DNA of 64,000 bases from CAYRLW01 sp964425215 (GCA_964425215.1 CAYRLW010000005.1:1-64000), one strand, 5' to 3'; shown: positions 6,598 to 15,703, counted from the stretch's first letter. Numbers and translations: made by a program. The notes: generated by a model from the sequence alone, not told the origin.

Positions 6598-7795
6598 CGT
6601 AGGTTCTCCTTCGAAAGTTGAGCAGGACGAATAACAGGGCGCTTGCGAGGCAGATGATAAAATCCGCCAGGAAACCCGTGCCCATGGTGGAAACCTGGAT
6701 TATGGCGCCGATAATCAGGGGGCCCGAAGATTGGCCGATGTCCATAATGGAACTGAGGGCGCCGATCGAGGCGCCGAGGTTTTCGTGGGCCGCCACGTCG
6801 GCGACGTAGGTGCTGGTGGCCACGGTGGAAAACGAGAGGCCCAGGCCAAACACGATGCCAATAAGGGTCGCGGCGGCGATCCCCGAGACGGCGGGGATAA
6901 GGGCGAAGGACGCGCCCAGAACAACGATACCGACGAGTATTTGAACGCGGCGGTCGATGCGGTCAGAGAGGCGGCCAAATAACGGCTTGGTAAGGGCGAT
7001 GGCTAAAATTTGCAGGGAAAAGATAAAGCCGATCTGGTACGGGGGTAATCCTTTTCCTTGGAGGTACAGGGGCAGGTAGGTCTCGAAGGCTCCGTAGGTA
7101 AAGTAGGTGGCCATTTCTACCAGGGCGGTTCCAAGGAGACGGCGGTTGGTAATAAAGGTTCCCATGCTGTCCCCAAAGTCCCGGAGGGTCACCTTTTTTA
7201 CCCCCGACGCGGTGGAACGGTCGCTGACGATGAGGAACGACAGGATGAATACGGGTATGGCCAAAAGAAAGGCCCCGATGTATACGAGCCTATAATTCCA
7301 ATTTCCCGAAAGCCCAATAAACAGGGATATGATGGCTCCGCCGAGTATGGGCGCTAAGGTCCGTCCTACCAGGGTTGCCGATGAGTAGAGCCCCAGCATC
7401 TCCCCTTTGTTTTCCCGATATTCGCTTAAAATGATCGCGGAAGCCACGGGTCCCAGAATCGCGGTGGCGATGCCGTGAAAAAAACGAATAGGAATCAGCA
7501 CCCAGGGGCTGGCGACCATTAAATACAGCAGGGGACTAAGAAGAAATACAAAGGCCGAAACGATCAACAGTTTTTTCTTACCTATCTTATCCGCCAAAAG
7601 ACCCACGGGAAAACTAAAAATAATTCCCGCCAAAGGGGAAATCGCCGCGATGACTCCGATTACATCCGCCTGGGCGTGCATGCTTTTCATAAATAACGGC
7701 AATACCGGGTTTTTAGAAATGGTGGTGGAAAAAATTCCAAAAAAACCGATCGTAGAAAGCAGGGTTATGGTGGATACCTTCGAATTCAATCGCAT
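6587..7795 (-). CDS. MFS transporter (multidrug-efflux or sugar-efflux type)
   Basis: 402 residues with about 12 hydrophobic segments and the MFS loop 2-3 signature GLLADKIGKKKL (residues about 65-76) repeated as GRLSDRIDRRVQ in the second half. It fits the drug:H+ antiporter-1 group; the substrate is unknown. Start ATG at 7795 follows GAGAGAGG on the minus strand. The last three codons and the stop lie inside a hairpin-B repeat fragment, so the native C-terminus was probably replaced. A perfect start for stand-alone expression: the gene is monocistronic. Confidence 0.88.
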   Translation of the reverse strand: MRLNSKVSTITLLSTIGFFGIFSTTISKNPVLPLFMKSMHAQADVIGVIAAISPLAGIIFSFPVGLLADKIGKKKLLIVSAFVFLLSPLLYLMVASPWVLIPIRFFHGIATAILGPVASAIILSEYRENKGEMLGLYSSATLVGRTLAPILGGAIISLFIGLSGNWNYRLVYIGAFLLAIPVFILSFLIVSDRSTASGVKKVTLRDFGDSMGTFITNRRLLGTALVEMATYFTYGAFETYLPLYLQGKGLPPYQIGFIFSLQILAIALTKPLFGRLSDRIDRRVQILVGIVVLGASFALIPAVSGIAAATLIGIVFGLGLSFSTVATSTYVADVAAHENLGASIGALSSIMDIGQSSGPLIIGAIIQVSTMGTGFLADFIICLASALLFVLLNFRRRTYETP

Positions 7796-7869
7796 AGATC
7801 CTCTCTCTTAACGCGGATAAGGTGTTTTGCTGGTATAGTAACGACACACCGGAGTTTTAACAATCACCT

Positions 7870-8022
7870 GAGGTTCTTTCAAAAGTCTGTTACTTTTGAA
7901 AGAACCTCTTGCAGTATTTTTACAGTTTCGATATAAATATTTATATTATATAGAATAGAAAAAATACTGCATGTACATCTAAGGTAGCACTTTCAAAACT
8001 CTCTGAGTTTTGAAAAAGCCTC
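7870..8022 (+). repeat. Composite palindromic repeat, copy 5, full length (A-spacer-B)
   Basis: The most complete copy. Hairpin A: GAGGTTCTTTCAAAAGT (7870-7886) / ACTTTTGAAAGAACCTC (7892-7908). Spacer stem GCAGTATTTTT (7911-7921) / AAAAATACTGC (7960-7970). Linker ATGTACATCTAAGGT (7971-7985). Hairpin B 7987-8022 with mismatches. It lies between the divergent MFS and metalloprotease genes and overlaps the likely -35 region of the latter. Confidence 0.9.
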
Positions 8023-8053
8023 CGTGGTATATTCTTTTTAACAAGAGGCTTTC

Positions 8054-8893
8054 ATGGACAGACATAGTAAATCTAAGCGCGCTTTCGTGTCGATCCTTTC
8101 CGTCCTTTTCTTCGTTTTTTCGGTTTCCCTTGTCGCCGCTGAATCCCCCTCCACAGCCCAGGATGATACGGTCCCCGTCGTAGGGTACCGAGTCCAAGCG
8201 GGGCGGCTTATTAAGGACCCATCCTCTTGCGTCTCTGCCACCGACGAGCTGAATTACCAAAAAATATGGGAAGCGGTGACGACCCTCATCCCTTCGCCCT
8301 TGATCGATGAAGTGGGGCGTTTCGAGCTTTTTTCGACGAAGGGAAACGAAAGCGCCTCCAGTGAGACCGACGGTTACGCGGTGCTGTCAGACGATGGTTC
8401 CTCTTTTGTTTTAGGCCTCAACCTCGAATCGGCGACCGGAGCTTTCATCGAAAAAGATTCGGAGGTCCGCAAAGAACTCATACGCACCGTGATCCACGAA
8501 TTTGGGCACATAATCAGTCTGGGTCCCTCGCAATTGCTTGCCCCTGATCAAAAAGGAAACGGTCTTATGCTGGATGAAGGCACCCTCCGGGATGACTCTT
8601 TACTGAACCGATTCTATGATCTTTTTTGGAAAAACGCCTACCCCCAGCACAGCATCGACGCGACCTCCGACGAAGAAGGCCAGGCTTTGTACAACCGCTC
8701 GTCATCGTCCTTCGTTACCTCCTACGCTGCCACCGGGCCGTTGGAGGATTTCGCCGAAACTTTTTCGGTTTTCGTCTTAGACGATAGGAATACGGAAACG
8801 TCGATCAGGAGCCGGAAAATATCGTTCTTTTACGGCGATCCGAGTTTGGTAAACCTTCGAGCCGAGATTCGAAAACGATTAAGCCGGCTATAG
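8054..8893 (+). CDS. Secreted protein with HExxH zinc-protease motif
   Basis: 279 residues; signal peptide at 1-29 (hydrophobic 11-28, cleavage near VAA-ES). Residues 148-152 are HEFGH within a helix (ELIRTVIHEFGHIISLG), the two His ligands and the general base of zincin metalloproteases; Glu231 or Glu235 in PLEDFAETFSVF could be the third ligand, as in gluzincins. I do not recognise a named family. Start ATG 8054 has AAGAGG seven bases upstream and a TATATT box at 8028-8033. Probably acts in the periplasm or outside the cell; substrate unknown. Confidence 0.75.
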   Translation: MDRHSKSKRAFVSILSVLFFVFSVSLVAAESPSTAQDDTVPVVGYRVQAGRLIKDPSSCVSATDELNYQKIWEAVTTLIPSPLIDEVGRFELFSTKGNESASSETDGYAVLSDDGSSFVLGLNLESATGAFIEKDSEVRKELIRTVIHEFGHIISLGPSQLLAPDQKGNGLMLDEGTLRDDSLLNRFYDLFWKNAYPQHSIDATSDEEGQALYNRSSSSFVTSYAATGPLEDFAETFSVFVLDDRNTETSIRSRKISFFYGDPSLVNLRAEIRKRLSRL

Positions 8894-8930
8894 TGAGACT
8901 GGAAAGCGATCCCGTAGCCGGCCAATCCGG

Positions 8931-9503
8931 TTACTTTTTGCTAAATAGAACCTCTTTCAGGCTCCGTTTGGGGACGTGGAGTCTTCCCGAATCGTCTTTC
9001 CAGTATTTTACCGAGTCGCTTAGGACCTCAAGTTTAGGCTCCTCCCCTTTATAACCCAGGGCTATGGCGGAAATAACCGGCAAGGTTTCGTCGGCGCCGA
9101 TAATGTTCCGAATAGCTTCCTTATCGATGCTGGCCATCCAACAACACCCGATTCCCTCTTCCCAGGCGCTGAGGATAAGATTTTCTATGGCCGCTCCGGC
9201 GTCCATTTCGTACCCCGAGGCTCGTATTTTAGTATCCGCTAGGACGATGATAAACGCGGTAGGTTTTTCTCCTTCCGCTGGGTTTCCAGCCGGGGCAATG
9301 TAGGCGGCCCATTTAACATTTTCGAAAATTTTTTGGACCACCGCGGGGTCGTTCACGATCGCGTATTTTAGCGGTTGCATGTTGGCCCCCGAGGGGGCAA
9401 GTCTAGCGGCGTTGACAAAGCCCTCTAGTTTTTCCAGGGGAATGGGTTTTTGGGTAAATTTGCGAATCGTTCTACGGCTGGTTGCCGCTTCGTATACGGT
9501 CAT
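8931..9503 (-). CDS. Nitroreductase-family flavoprotein
   Basis: 190 residues from ATG 9503 (preceded by GGGAGG on the minus strand; a longer frame to 9608 would cover the LacI-type promoter and is rejected). N-terminal SRRTIRKFTQKPIP and SGANMQPLKYAIV (FMN-binding), EMDAGAAIENLILSAWEEGIGCCWM in the middle and ALGYKGEEP near the end are typical. Expected to reduce nitro compounds, quinones or flavins using NAD(P)H. It is divergent from the regulator at 9588, with 84 bp shared, so that regulator may control it. Confidence 0.9.
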   Translation of the reverse strand: MTVYEAATSRRTIRKFTQKPIPLEKLEGFVNAARLAPSGANMQPLKYAIVNDPAVVQKIFENVKWAAYIAPAGNPAEGEKPTAFIIVLADTKIRASGYEMDAGAAIENLILSAWEEGIGCCWMASIDKEAIRNIIGADETLPVISAIALGYKGEEPKLEVLSDSVKYWKDDSGRLHVPKRSLKEVLFSKK

Positions 9504-9552
9504 GGGTGCCTCCCTCATGTAATTTATCAAAGTATACCATGGTTTCGTCGTG

Positions 9553-9581
9553 TTGTAGAGTCTACCTCTTCCGGATACAAT
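9553..9581 (+). promoter_or_regulatory. Promoter of LacI-type gene, -10 six bases before the ATG
   Basis: TTGTAG (9553-9558), 17-bp spacer, TACAAT (9576-9581), then six bases to ATG 9588. No Shine-Dalgarno sequence fits, so the mRNA is probably leaderless. Confidence 0.6.
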
Positions 9582-9587
9582 GGGGCC

Positions 9588-10616
9588 ATGCGATCGACTA
9601 TCAAGCATATCGCCGAATTGGCGGGGGTTTCCAAGACCACGGTTTCCTTCGCCTTTAACGATCCGGCTAAGATTTCTCGGGAAACCTACGAAAAAATAAT
9701 GGAAATCGCCGATCGGGAGGGCTACGTGCCCGATCCTATCGCCCGAACTATGACCACCAAACGGGTGGGTACCATCGGTGTGCTTTTACCCCAGGCGATC
9801 CAGGAGGCCTTTCGCAACCCCTACGTGGCGGAGGTCCTTCGGGGTATTGGGATGGTGTGCCACCAGGAAGACCTGTTTATGACCGTTCTTCCTCCCGTCA
9901 AGGGGTACCTTTCCCAGGCTATTCGTAACGCGGCGGTGGATGGGTTTATCGCCCTGGGCTTGGAGACTGCGGCGGATATAACGGAACTGATTCGACAACG
10001 GCGGGTTCCCTTTGTGGCCATCGACGGGGATCCGGACTCGGGGGTGATTAACGTGGGCATCGACGATACCCAGGCGGCGGAATCGGTGATGGACCATATC
10101 CTCTCCCTGGGGCACAGGAAAATTATCATCCTATCGCTTAAATCCGAGGGTCCCGTTCCGACGGAAGAGTTTTCTTCCCGGACGGTAAACCGTCGTTTGG
10201 ACGGGTTTAAACGGTCCCTGGGATTGTTCGGTCGTAGCTTGGAAGCGTCGGATATAAGGATTATCCCGGTGGAAGCGACGGTAGAGGCCGCCCGGGACGC
10301 GGTTTTTCCGGTGTTGGTCCAGGAGCCTCCCACGGCGGTGGTCTGCATGGGCGATGTGGCTGCCTTTGGGGTGTACGAGGCCTGCCGAAACGCCGGACTA
10401 TCGATCCCCGATGATATTTCCGTCACGGGGATGGACGATATTCCCTTCGCGTCCTTGATTGATCCTCCGCTAACCACGGTTCGACAGCCGGGAATCCGCA
10501 AGGGGACCTACGCCGCCCGGTCCATCATCGACATGATCCAGGGCCGTCCTGCGGCTTCGGTGGTGCTTCCCACGGACCTGCTGGTCCGCTCATCTACGGC
10601 CCGGGTTCCCCTGTAG
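9588..10616 (+). CDS. LacI/GalR-family transcriptional regulator
   Basis: 342 residues. Residues 1-50 are the LacI helix-turn-helix and hinge (STIKHIAELAGVSKTTVSFAFNDPAKIS, YVPDPIARTMTTKR), followed by a periplasmic-binding-protein-like sensor domain (GTIGVLLPQ to the end). The effector is probably a sugar or nucleoside but cannot be read from sequence. The start at 9588 gives the canonical N-terminus. It is divergent from the nitroreductase gene, and its 3' end overlaps the convergent pyrophosphorylase-like gene by 27 bp. Confidence 0.92.
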   Translation: MRSTIKHIAELAGVSKTTVSFAFNDPAKISRETYEKIMEIADREGYVPDPIARTMTTKRVGTIGVLLPQAIQEAFRNPYVAEVLRGIGMVCHQEDLFMTVLPPVKGYLSQAIRNAAVDGFIALGLETAADITELIRQRRVPFVAIDGDPDSGVINVGIDDTQAAESVMDHILSLGHRKIIILSLKSEGPVPTEEFSSRTVNRRLDGFKRSLGLFGRSLEASDIRIIPVEATVEAARDAVFPVLVQEPPTAVVCMGDVAAFGVYEACRNAGLSIPDDISVTGMDDIPFASLIDPPLTTVRQPGIRKGTYAARSIIDMIQGRPAASVVLPTDLLVRSSTARVPL

Positions 10617-12176
10617 GGTTTTGGTTAGTTCCGCCACCGTTAGGGCGCGCCGTCGGCCCTGGGCGTCGGGGGCGGTAAAACCGAACTCGGTTTCCAAAAG
10701 ATGTTCCATTCCCCTTCGCAGAAGCGCGGCGGTCTTCCGCAATCCCGGTGAAATTTGGGAAGACTTTTCGATTTTTTCCCCCAGGGGACCCGCTAAAAGA
10801 GTTTCCATCAACATTTTCGCGGCGATAAAGCGTCTCTCCTTAGCCACCGCGAGGATCAGGGGGTGCTTCATCAGGGAAAGAACTTCCCAGGTGGTTTGTT
10901 CCGCCTGGGCGTAGCGTCCCGCCTCCTTATCCTGTTCAGAAAGCCGGATGGGAAGTTCGTCCCGAATGGTATCCAAATGGGGTACCAGATAGTCCAGGTC
11001 AAAAAGCCCCGTGGCGCAGTTAAAAAGAACCTTGCCCCCCCGGCGTTCCTGTTCCGCCACCTCTTCGGCGGAAATCGCTTGGCCGATATCGGCGACACTG
11101 AGCCTTCCCTCTTCGGTCTCCACAAGAACGCCGCCCTTAACGTCCAAGGGGGTACGCCAGGAAAAATTAAAGGCTCCCTCGGATCCCCGCAGGGCTAAAA
11201 GGGCGATTTCTACGGGGTCCACCGTAAAGCCCGAATTATCCACGTTACCCAAATACACGAACCGGATCCCCCCCTTCCGCAGGTTCCGATACACCGGTTC
11301 CAGGACCCTGAAGTTTTCTCCGTGCCCCCCGGGAAGCGCCAGACCCCGATTGTTTTGACCGTAGGCCCGGTCGAATATCCTCCGGGGCCACCCCAGGTGG
11401 CCCCCCGAAAGGGCCGCCAAGAGGCCCTGTTGGGCGCTTTCCACGTTTGTGGGGTCCGAACGGGTCTGGGCTATCAACTCCGTTAAGAGGGGATCGTGCC
11501 GGTACCGTTGATACGCTTCCTCCAGGGGGCCATCGGTGGCAAGACTCGTCATCTGAAAAAACGGGAGTACCGGTGTTTCCGTATCCCCCGTCAAAAGTCG
11601 ATACTCCAGGGCGTGGATCAGCAGGGACCGCATTTTTAAAAGGAGAAACGAAGGTCCGGGACTTCCATCCCTTTCTACGTACGCCGGGGTAATACCCTTG
11701 GGGAGGTTTTTTACCCTATCGGCAATCGTATAAAAATCTTCCCGAAGCGACTCAAAGGCCCCTTCGTCGATGGCCCGATTCTTTTTTTCGTCCGCGTAGG
11801 TGGTCGCCGAGCCGCCGTTGAGCACCCCGTACCCCACCTGGGGATACAGCAAAATCCCCAGGGTTCGGAGGGCCTGGGAGGAAAAATAGTAGGTTTCGCC
11901 CCGAGCTTGGGCGAATTCGTCTATGTTTCTTGAAAGGTTAAGCCTTTCAAAGGCCTCCGTCGCCAAAGACCGGGGAATTTCTATCCCCTCTAATGCGGTT
12001 CGGTCGGTAATCCGGCGATCAGCCTCGGCGGGCAGGCGATGATTCATGGCGATAGGAGAAAGCGCCTGGGGATTTTGATTTACCAGCTCAAGGATCCGGA
12101 GGGTCCGGTCTATATCCACTCCCTTGGAGCGCAGATCGGCGAGCAATTCCTCGGAAATGGGATTTTTATTTTCCAT
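10590..12176 (-). CDS. UDPGP-family nucleotide-sugar pyrophosphorylase
   Basis: 528 residues. YGVLNGGSATTYADEKK near residue 115-130 corresponds to the nucleotide-binding loop, GGHGENFRVLEPVYRNLRKGGIRFVYLGNVDNSG (about 280-315) to the UTP/hexose site of eukaryotic-type UDP-glucose/UDP-N-acetylglucosamine pyrophosphorylases, and KGGVLVETEEG and VLFNCATGLFDLDYL to the later strands. Expected to form a UDP-sugar from UTP and sugar-1-phosphate; which sugar is not evident. Start ATG 12176 is nine bases after a TATCAT box. Confidence 0.82.
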   Translation of the reverse strand: MENKNPISEELLADLRSKGVDIDRTLRILELVNQNPQALSPIAMNHRLPAEADRRITDRTALEGIEIPRSLATEAFERLNLSRNIDEFAQARGETYYFSSQALRTLGILLYPQVGYGVLNGGSATTYADEKKNRAIDEGAFESLREDFYTIADRVKNLPKGITPAYVERDGSPGPSFLLLKMRSLLIHALEYRLLTGDTETPVLPFFQMTSLATDGPLEEAYQRYRHDPLLTELIAQTRSDPTNVESAQQGLLAALSGGHLGWPRRIFDRAYGQNNRGLALPGGHGENFRVLEPVYRNLRKGGIRFVYLGNVDNSGFTVDPVEIALLALRGSEGAFNFSWRTPLDVKGGVLVETEEGRLSVADIGQAISAEEVAEQERRGGKVLFNCATGLFDLDYLVPHLDTIRDELPIRLSEQDKEAGRYAQAEQTTWEVLSLMKHPLILAVAKERRFIAAKMLMETLLAGPLGEKIEKSSQISPGLRKTAALLRRGMEHLLETEFGFTAPDAQGRRRALTVAELTKTLQGNPGRR

Positions 12177-12185
12177 AGGGCCCCT

Positions 12186-12213
12186 ATGATATCGTCCCGA
12201 ATAAAAAGGTCAA
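12186..12213 (-). promoter_or_regulatory. Promoter of the UDPGP-family gene
   Basis: On the minus strand TTGACC (12213-12208), 16-bp spacer, TATCAT (12191-12186), then nine bases to the ATG. Transcription would start about three bases before the start codon. Confidence 0.55.
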
Positions 12214-12329
12214 GCCTTTAAAAGCCTACAATCACCCCCCAGAACCGTACCCTTTTGGCACCGAAACGTCTTGGGAAACCGGCGATTCATCGCCGTACCG
12301 TTCTTCCAAAATAGGGGGGCCGTCGAGTG

Positions 12330-14144
12330 TTAGGGGTATTGGGGTAGTTGGATGGTAAAGGTCGATCCCTCATTCTCTTGGCTTTCCACCCCCACCGTTC
12401 CTCCGTGAAGGGTCACCACGTGTTTGACGATAGAAAGACCCAAACCCGTTCCCCCTACTTCCCGGCTCCGTTCCTTGTTAACCCGGTAGAACCGCTCGAA
12501 AATCCTTCCCAGATCTTTGGGGGGAATACCCCGGCCCTGGTCGATCACCCTTAGGAGGACGTCCCCGTGGGCCTTTTCTATAACCAGACGGATAGATGTT
12601 TTTGGGGGCGAGTATTTTATTCCGTTATCCAAAAGGTTCAGTATCGCCTGGGTCATAAGGGATACGTTGGCTTTCCATTGAAGCTCCCTAGGGCCCTCTA
12701 TAAGGATCCGTATATCCTTTTCCTGGGCCGATAGTTCGCAGGATTGCCGGGCCTCTTCGCAAAGGGAAAACACCGAGACCCCTTGGGTTTCCAGACTTTG
12801 TTTTTCCTGCTGTTCCAATCGGGCTAGGGAAAGGAGATCCTCGATAATTTGTTCCAACCGGTTTGCGTGCTTACCGATGATTTCCAAATACCGTTCCGTC
12901 CGGGGACGGTCGTCCAGGGCCCCGTCCAAGAGGGTTTCCACAAAACCCTTGATCGACGTGATGGGCGTTTTTAATTCGTGGGATACGTTGGCCACAAAAT
13001 CCCGGCGGACGGTTTCCAGGCGCATCATCCGGGTTATATCGTGGATTACCAAAAGACAGCCGTCGTAATTGGGAATAGCGGAAGCGGAGACCTGAAGCGT
13101 CCGGTTGGAACCGGTCCAAAGGTTAAAGGTATCCTCTCTCGTTTTGTTGCTCCATGAATCGTCCTCCGGAGCCCGGGGCGGTAACAGTATCTGTTCGGCC
13201 AACCGTTTTAAGTCCGTGGCCCGGAAAACCTCCAGGAGAGATCGGCCTATCACGGGGGTACCTTTGGGAATAGCAAAAATGGACAGGGCCGAATCGTTTA
13301 CCTGGCGAATAAGAAAGCCACGGTCCAAAACGATGATCCCTTCGGTCATTCCGGAAAGGATTGCTTCGGCCTCCCGTTTTCCCTGGGTTACCTGATCGAT
13401 CTGTTCCTTTAGTTGTTCCGCCATGGTGTCCAAGGTCGAAGCCAAGACCATCAGTTCCCGGGGGCCCTCGATTCGGGTCCGGTGCTTTAATTCCCCCCGG
13501 CCAAAACGCTCGGCCGATTGGACTAGAATCCCAATGGGCTGACCGATTTTACGAACCAAAAAGAGGGTAAGCGCCGCCGCCAGGGCCAAAATTGCCAGGG
13601 CTCCCAGGGCAAGACGTCGGTACATGGACCAGAGCTGGGTTTGTAGTAGGTCCAGGGGGATAGCGGTTCGGACCACCGCGACGACGTTTCCCCGCCGGAT
13701 AATCGGTTGGGCTAAGTACACCAGCTCTTCTCCCACCGATTGGGAAAGGCGAAGCGCCGTACCCCGTTTCCCCGCCAGGGCCGCTAGAACCTCCGGCCTT
13801 TGACGGTGGTTTTCCAATTCCGCCGCCTTTGCTTTTGAATCGGCTAAAACGGTCCCATCGGCGTTAATAATCGTCACCCGAAACGTTCGGTCGGCAAAAT
13901 AGTACTCCAGCCGTTGATCCCACTCCGCTATCAGGGCCCGATGGTCCCCCTGGGGATCGAAGTCCAGGGTGGGGGGAAAGAAAAATTTTTCGGTCAGCGT
14001 GATAATATCGGTCAGTTCTGTCCGGGCCATTTGAAACACAAAGGAACGGAGGGTAACACTTTCCACGGTAATGAGGGCCCCTAAACAGAGGGCCACGATA
14101 GCCACGTAGGTGGGATAAATGTACGAAAAAAGCGGTCGCTTCAC
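12330..14144 (-). CDS. phoR: Phosphate-type sensor histidine kinase PhoR
   Basis: 604 residues: transmembrane helix about 10-32, extracytoplasmic sensor to about 165, second helix 172-193, HAMP about 195-245, PAS about 255-345, then HisKA with His389 in NVSHELKTPITSIKGF and HATPase with N-box LNLLDNGIKYS, G1 DQGRGIP and G2 GGTGLGLSIV. With phoU and phoB directly upstream and an ATGA overlap with phoB, it is assigned to phosphate signalling; unlike short PhoR forms, it keeps a large periplasmic loop. No pst transporter genes are in the window. Confidence 0.9.
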   Translation of the reverse strand: MKRPLFSYIYPTYVAIVALCLGALITVESVTLRSFVFQMARTELTDIITLTEKFFFPPTLDFDPQGDHRALIAEWDQRLEYYFADRTFRVTIINADGTVLADSKAKAAELENHRQRPEVLAALAGKRGTALRLSQSVGEELVYLAQPIIRRGNVVAVVRTAIPLDLLQTQLWSMYRRLALGALAILALAAALTLFLVRKIGQPIGILVQSAERFGRGELKHRTRIEGPRELMVLASTLDTMAEQLKEQIDQVTQGKREAEAILSGMTEGIIVLDRGFLIRQVNDSALSIFAIPKGTPVIGRSLLEVFRATDLKRLAEQILLPPRAPEDDSWSNKTREDTFNLWTGSNRTLQVSASAIPNYDGCLLVIHDITRMMRLETVRRDFVANVSHELKTPITSIKGFVETLLDGALDDRPRTERYLEIIGKHANRLEQIIEDLLSLARLEQQEKQSLETQGVSVFSLCEEARQSCELSAQEKDIRILIEGPRELQWKANVSLMTQAILNLLDNGIKYSPPKTSIRLVIEKAHGDVLLRVIDQGRGIPPKDLGRIFERFYRVNKERSREVGGTGLGLSIVKHVVTLHGGTVGVESQENEGSTFTIQLPQYP

Positions 14145-14845
14145 AGATCCCCTTCTTGAAACCGGTATCCCACCCCTCGGACCGTCTGAATCCGTTCCCC
14201 TGGACCGCCTAATTTTTTACGGAGCCCTAAAATTTGCACATCCACGGACCGCTCGGTTACCGGATAATCCTTACCCTTTACCGCGTCTATTATTTGGTTC
14301 CGAGAAAACACCCACCCGGGGTTTCGCATAAGGAATTCCAAAATGGCGAATTCGGTGGCCGAAAGTTCTATAACCCCGCCGTCCACCGTAACCACATGGC
14401 GGGCCACGTCCAATCGCAGGGTTCCGGTTTCTAAAATTCCTTCCCGCTGATACGCTATGGGCGCGGGGCCGGCATTCCTCCGTAAAAGACTTCGAATCCG
14501 GGCAACCAGGACCTTGGGACTGAAGGGCTTGGTAATATAATCGTCGGCCCCCAATTCTAGGCCCGCGATAATATCCGAGTCCTCGCTTTTCGCGGTGGTC
14601 ATAATGACAGGGATCTCCGCGGTCTGAGCATCCTTGCGAAGCTCCCGCAGAACATCGGTTCCATCCATACCCGGAAGCATGATATCCAGCAGGATAAGGT
14701 CCGCGTTAACCGTTGGGGCCAGCTTAAGGGCCTTTTCTCCGTTATCGGCGGTTATAACCGTGTATCCCTCCTTGGCCAGGTTGTAGGATAACAGTTCCTG
14801 TATATCCGGATCGTCCTCCACCACCAGGATGGTCGCTTTGGCCAC
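14141..14845 (-). CDS. phoB: OmpR-family response regulator PhoB
   Basis: 234 residues. Receiver domain 1-120 with acidic pair Asp11-Asp12, phospho-acceptor Asp54 (ILLDIMLPGMDG) and Lys104 (TKPFSP); winged-helix DNA-binding domain about 135-232 (ELSATEFAILEFLMRNPGWVFSR, RSVDVQILGLRKKLG). It lies between phoU and phoR in one operon and should activate Pho-box promoters when phosphate is scarce. Confidence 0.92.
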   Translation of the reverse strand: MAKATILVVEDDPDIQELLSYNLAKEGYTVITADNGEKALKLAPTVNADLILLDIMLPGMDGTDVLRELRKDAQTAEIPVIMTTAKSEDSDIIAGLELGADDYITKPFSPKVLVARIRSLLRRNAGPAPIAYQREGILETGTLRLDVARHVVTVDGGVIELSATEFAILEFLMRNPGWVFSRNQIIDAVKGKDYPVTERSVDVQILGLRKKLGGPGERIQTVRGVGYRFQEGDL

Positions 14846-14855
14846 CGTAAACCCC

Positions 14856-15515
14856 CTATTCGTTCAGCTCCACGTGGACTCCCTCCACGCAGTAGACGAT
14901 CAACTCGCATATATTAGTCACGTGGTCCCCCAGGCGTTCCATAAATCCGGACGTTTGGATGATCTTGGTTCCCTGGGCCACCTTATCGGGGTGTTTTTGG
15001 GTATAATCCAACAGCGCGGAAACCAGTTCCTTATGGTATCCATCGATGCGATCGTCCATGGCCGCGGAGGTCCGGGCCTTTTCGGTGTCCAGGTTGATAT
15101 ACGCCTGCACCGCCAGGTGTATCATATCACAGCCCACTTCGGCCATTTTTTCCAGGGTGTCCATGGGCTTTATATGGCTTTCCTTTTCCAGTTTAATCGC
15201 CGCTTTAGCCAGGTGCACCGCGTGATCCCCCACCCGTTCCAGTTCGTCCACAATTTTAATGGTCGCTATGAGCCACCGCATATCCTGGGCTACCGGCTGT
15301 TGGGTCGCGATCATCCGGGCGCAAGCGTCCTCTATGGACGCTTGGTACGCGTTTATTACTTCATCGTCGGCCTTAACTTCTTCGGCCAGGGCTGTATTTT
15401 TATCCTTAAAAGCGCTGATGGCCTTCCGGAGATCCTCCTCTACCCGGGTCCCCATACTTAAAACCTGTTCCGTTACCTGTTTTTTTTCCTCTTCAAAGTG
15501 TAAACGAGCAATCAT
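14856..15515 (-). CDS. phoU: PhoU phosphate signalling protein
   Basis: 219 residues of helical PhoU repeats (residues about 15-105 and 120-210) with the metal-binding E/D patterns VGDHAVHLAKA and LGDHVTNICELIVY. PhoU couples the phosphate transporter to PhoR. First gene of phoU-phoB-phoR; the start at 15515 follows GAGGAGG. It has no frame defects. Confidence 0.93.
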   Translation of the reverse strand: MIARLHFEEEKKQVTEQVLSMGTRVEEDLRKAISAFKDKNTALAEEVKADDEVINAYQASIEDACARMIATQQPVAQDMRWLIATIKIVDELERVGDHAVHLAKAAIKLEKESHIKPMDTLEKMAEVGCDMIHLAVQAYINLDTEKARTSAAMDDRIDGYHKELVSALLDYTQKHPDKVAQGTKIIQTSGFMERLGDHVTNICELIVYCVEGVHVELNE

Positions 15516-15576
15516 AGATCCTCCTCCGGTCCCTGGGTCAACATATAAGGTTTTAATGAACCCTCCATAAAGAATC

Positions 15577-15593
15577 GGTTAAAATTTGGTTAG
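15577..15593 (-). promoter_or_regulatory. Candidate Pho box upstream of phoU
   Basis: Two direct repeats in step with one helical turn: GGTTAA (15577-15582) and GGTTAG (15588-15593) on the plus strand, reading CTAACC-N5-TTAACC toward phoU, 62-78 bp before its start. The spacing resembles known PhoB/PhoP half-site repeats. Confidence 0.35.
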
Positions 15594-15703
15594 AATTACC
15601 GGGTCACCCTAAAAAGCAGGCTTTTAAGGTTGGTTTATTAAAGCAACGGCCATATTCAACCCGTATAGGTATTGTACGTAAAACGCGAGGGAGGTTACAA
15701 GCC

